A stretch of 5,834 nt of DNA from Alistipes sp. (GTDB lineage: Bacteria > Bacteroidota > Bacteroidia > Bacteroidales > Rikenellaceae): assembly GCF_020026455.1 (NCBI RefSeq), contig NZ_JAHHQJ010000023.1, positions 1 through 5,834 of the forward strand, read 5' to 3'. The number at the start of each line of letters is the position of its first letter. The first letter of the stretch is position 1. The position numbers and the translations under genes are program-made. Below are positions 5,290 to 5,834 of the stretch, one piece after another. Under the pieces are notes generated by a model. That model was not told the DNA's origin. It saw only the letters and a list, made by a program, of their open reading frames with translations, and did not search any database.

Positions 5290-5323
5290 AAAAGCCCCCG
5301 CCAAAACGGGGGCTTTTGTTTTG
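5290..5323 (+). terminator. Strong intrinsic terminator of the lipoprotein operon
   Basis: A perfect 11-bp stem (AAAAGCCCCCG / CGGGGGCTTTT) closes the 6-nt loop CCAAAA and runs into T-rich sequence. It lies about 40 nt after the large lipoprotein's stop codon. Confidence 0.95.
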
Positions 5324-5389
5324 GAATAGCGGGGCTTTCGCTTCTTTTCTTTCGTGTTGCATTTTTATTACACTTTTTCAGGCAGAAAT

Positions 5390-5420
5390 TTTGTAGATCC
5401 ATAAAATTGTATTAATTTAG
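5390..5420 (+). promoter_or_regulatory. Candidate promoter of the helix-turn-helix gene
   Basis: TTTG (5390-5393), a 19-nt spacer and TAATTTAG (5413-5420) match the Bacteroidetes promoter with one mismatch in the last part of the -7 element. The predicted leader is about 28 nt before the ATG at 5455. Confidence 0.6.
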
Positions 5421-5454
5421 ATGTGTAGAACCATCAACCAAAAATTCAACGGAT

Positions 5455-5694
5455 ATGATTATCACATTTAACGAGTTGCGCCGTATCAAGGACCGGTTGC
5501 CCAGCGGCAGCTCGCAGCGCATTGCAGATGAGTTAGGAATCGACGTAGACACTGTCCGCAATTATTTTGGCGGCAAGCACGAATCAAAGGAGTGCGTCGG
5601 GGTTCACTTCGAACCGGGACCGGACGGGGGAGTCGTTACGTTGGACGATACGACGATTCTCGATGTTGCAATGCGCATCTTGAGCGAGCAGTAA
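5455..5694 (+). CDS. Small helix-turn-helix DNA-binding protein
   Basis: A 79-residue cytoplasmic protein with no signal or membrane segment. Residues about 20-39 (SQRIADELGIDVDTVRNYFG) form a helix-turn-helix: SQRIADELG is the first helix, ID the turn, and VDTVRNYFGG the recognition helix. The acidic, Gly-rich C-terminal part (46-79) has the segment EPGPDGGVVTLDD, then a short helix ILDVAMRILSEQ. From memory, near-identical short proteins are common in Bacteroidales and annotated only as DNA-binding proteins; I know of no established function or gene name. It stands alone between its own promoter and tandem terminators. A transcriptional regulator or a small nucleoid-type protein are both possible. 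Confidence 0.88.
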   Translation: MIITFNELRRIKDRLPSGSSQRIADELGIDVDTVRNYFGGKHESKECVGVHFEPGPDGGVVTLDDTTILDVAMRILSEQ

Positions 5695-5712
5695 CGGAAT
5701 TATAGCGATTAG

Positions 5713-5757
5713 TCCGGCTTTGCCGGAAGAGGGGCCTGCGTTTTGCAGGCCTTTTTT
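5713..5757 (+). terminator. Tandem hairpins and terminator after the helix-turn-helix gene
   Basis: A first hairpin has a perfect 6-bp stem (TCCGGC / GCCGGA, 5713-5727) with loop TTT. A second has a 7-bp stem (GGCCTGC / GCAGGCC, 5733-5751), a 5-nt loop and a run of six T (5752-5757). The second is a standard intrinsic terminator; the first may strengthen it. Confidence 0.9.
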
Positions 5758-5767
5758 GTGGCCTTTG

Positions 5768-5834
5768 CGCCCGAACCCCTCTCCGCCCGGAATACCGTTC
5801 CCGCCCGAACCCCTCTCCGCCCGGAATACCGCCC
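5768..5834. repeat. 34-bp tandem repeat, two copies, truncated by window end
   Basis: The first 30 bases of each unit, beginning CGCCCGAACCCCTCTCCGCC, are identical at 5768-5797 and 5802-5831. The copies then diverge (TTCC versus CCC at the window edge). The array lies just past the preceding terminator and probably continues beyond the window. Within the unit CGCCCGAA and CGCCCGGAA form a related pair, hinting at an older, shorter repeat. No open frame is supported. Confidence 0.85.

Noticed and set aside
5768..5834. Possible CRISPR array start from the 34-bp repeat
   Set aside because: The repeated block takes up 30 of 34 bases with only a 3-4 base junction, leaving no room for spacers, and no cas gene is present.

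Overview
The window looks like chromosomal DNA from a GC-rich member of the Bacteroidales. Promoters fit the Bacteroidetes pattern (TTTG, about 19-21 nt, TAnnTTTG), no Shine-Dalgarno sequences stand out before the starts, and several products are Bacteroidetes-type lipoproteins. The GC-rich coding style and the paired FKBP-like lipoproteins suggest Alistipes or a relative (Rikenellaceae). That genus assignment is inference; no search was run.

Layout. Positions 1-246 hold no gene but carry two tandem-repeat arrays and a small hairpin. Next on the minus strand is the membrane diadenylate cyclase gene cdaA (247-1047), with its own consensus promoter. The 311-nt gap 1048-1358 holds that promoter, a degenerate 20-bp tandem array and the terminator of the next minus-strand gene, a lipidated Skp/OmpH-type periplasmic chaperone (1359-1946). 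A tight divergent promoter region separates it from ruvA (2046-2627, plus strand). A 49-residue single-pass membrane microprotein (2779-2928) follows, with its own promoter and a strong terminator. Two lipoprotein genes come next, 36 nt apart and probably co-transcribed: an FKBP-like lipoprotein of about 200 residues (3035-3637) and a 525-residue lipoprotein with two FKBP-like domains (3674-5251). The second FKBP-like domain has a large Tyr/Gly-rich insertion in its flap loop. After a perfect-stem terminator comes a 79-residue helix-turn-helix protein (5455-5694), then tandem terminator hairpins and the start of a 34-bp tandem repeat that runs off the window.

How the genes relate. Most of the window is ordinary housekeeping: c-di-AMP synthesis, envelope protein folding and Holliday-junction processing. 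The genes are mostly single transcription units bounded by clear promoters and terminators. OmpH and the two FKBP-like lipoproteins share an envelope-folding theme but are not one operon. I see no phage, transposon, CRISPR array, tRNA or rRNA, and no evidence for a new multi-gene system. The most unusual items are the Tyr/Gly-rich flap insertion, the microprotein, and four different tandem-repeat arrays, all confined to intergenic DNA.
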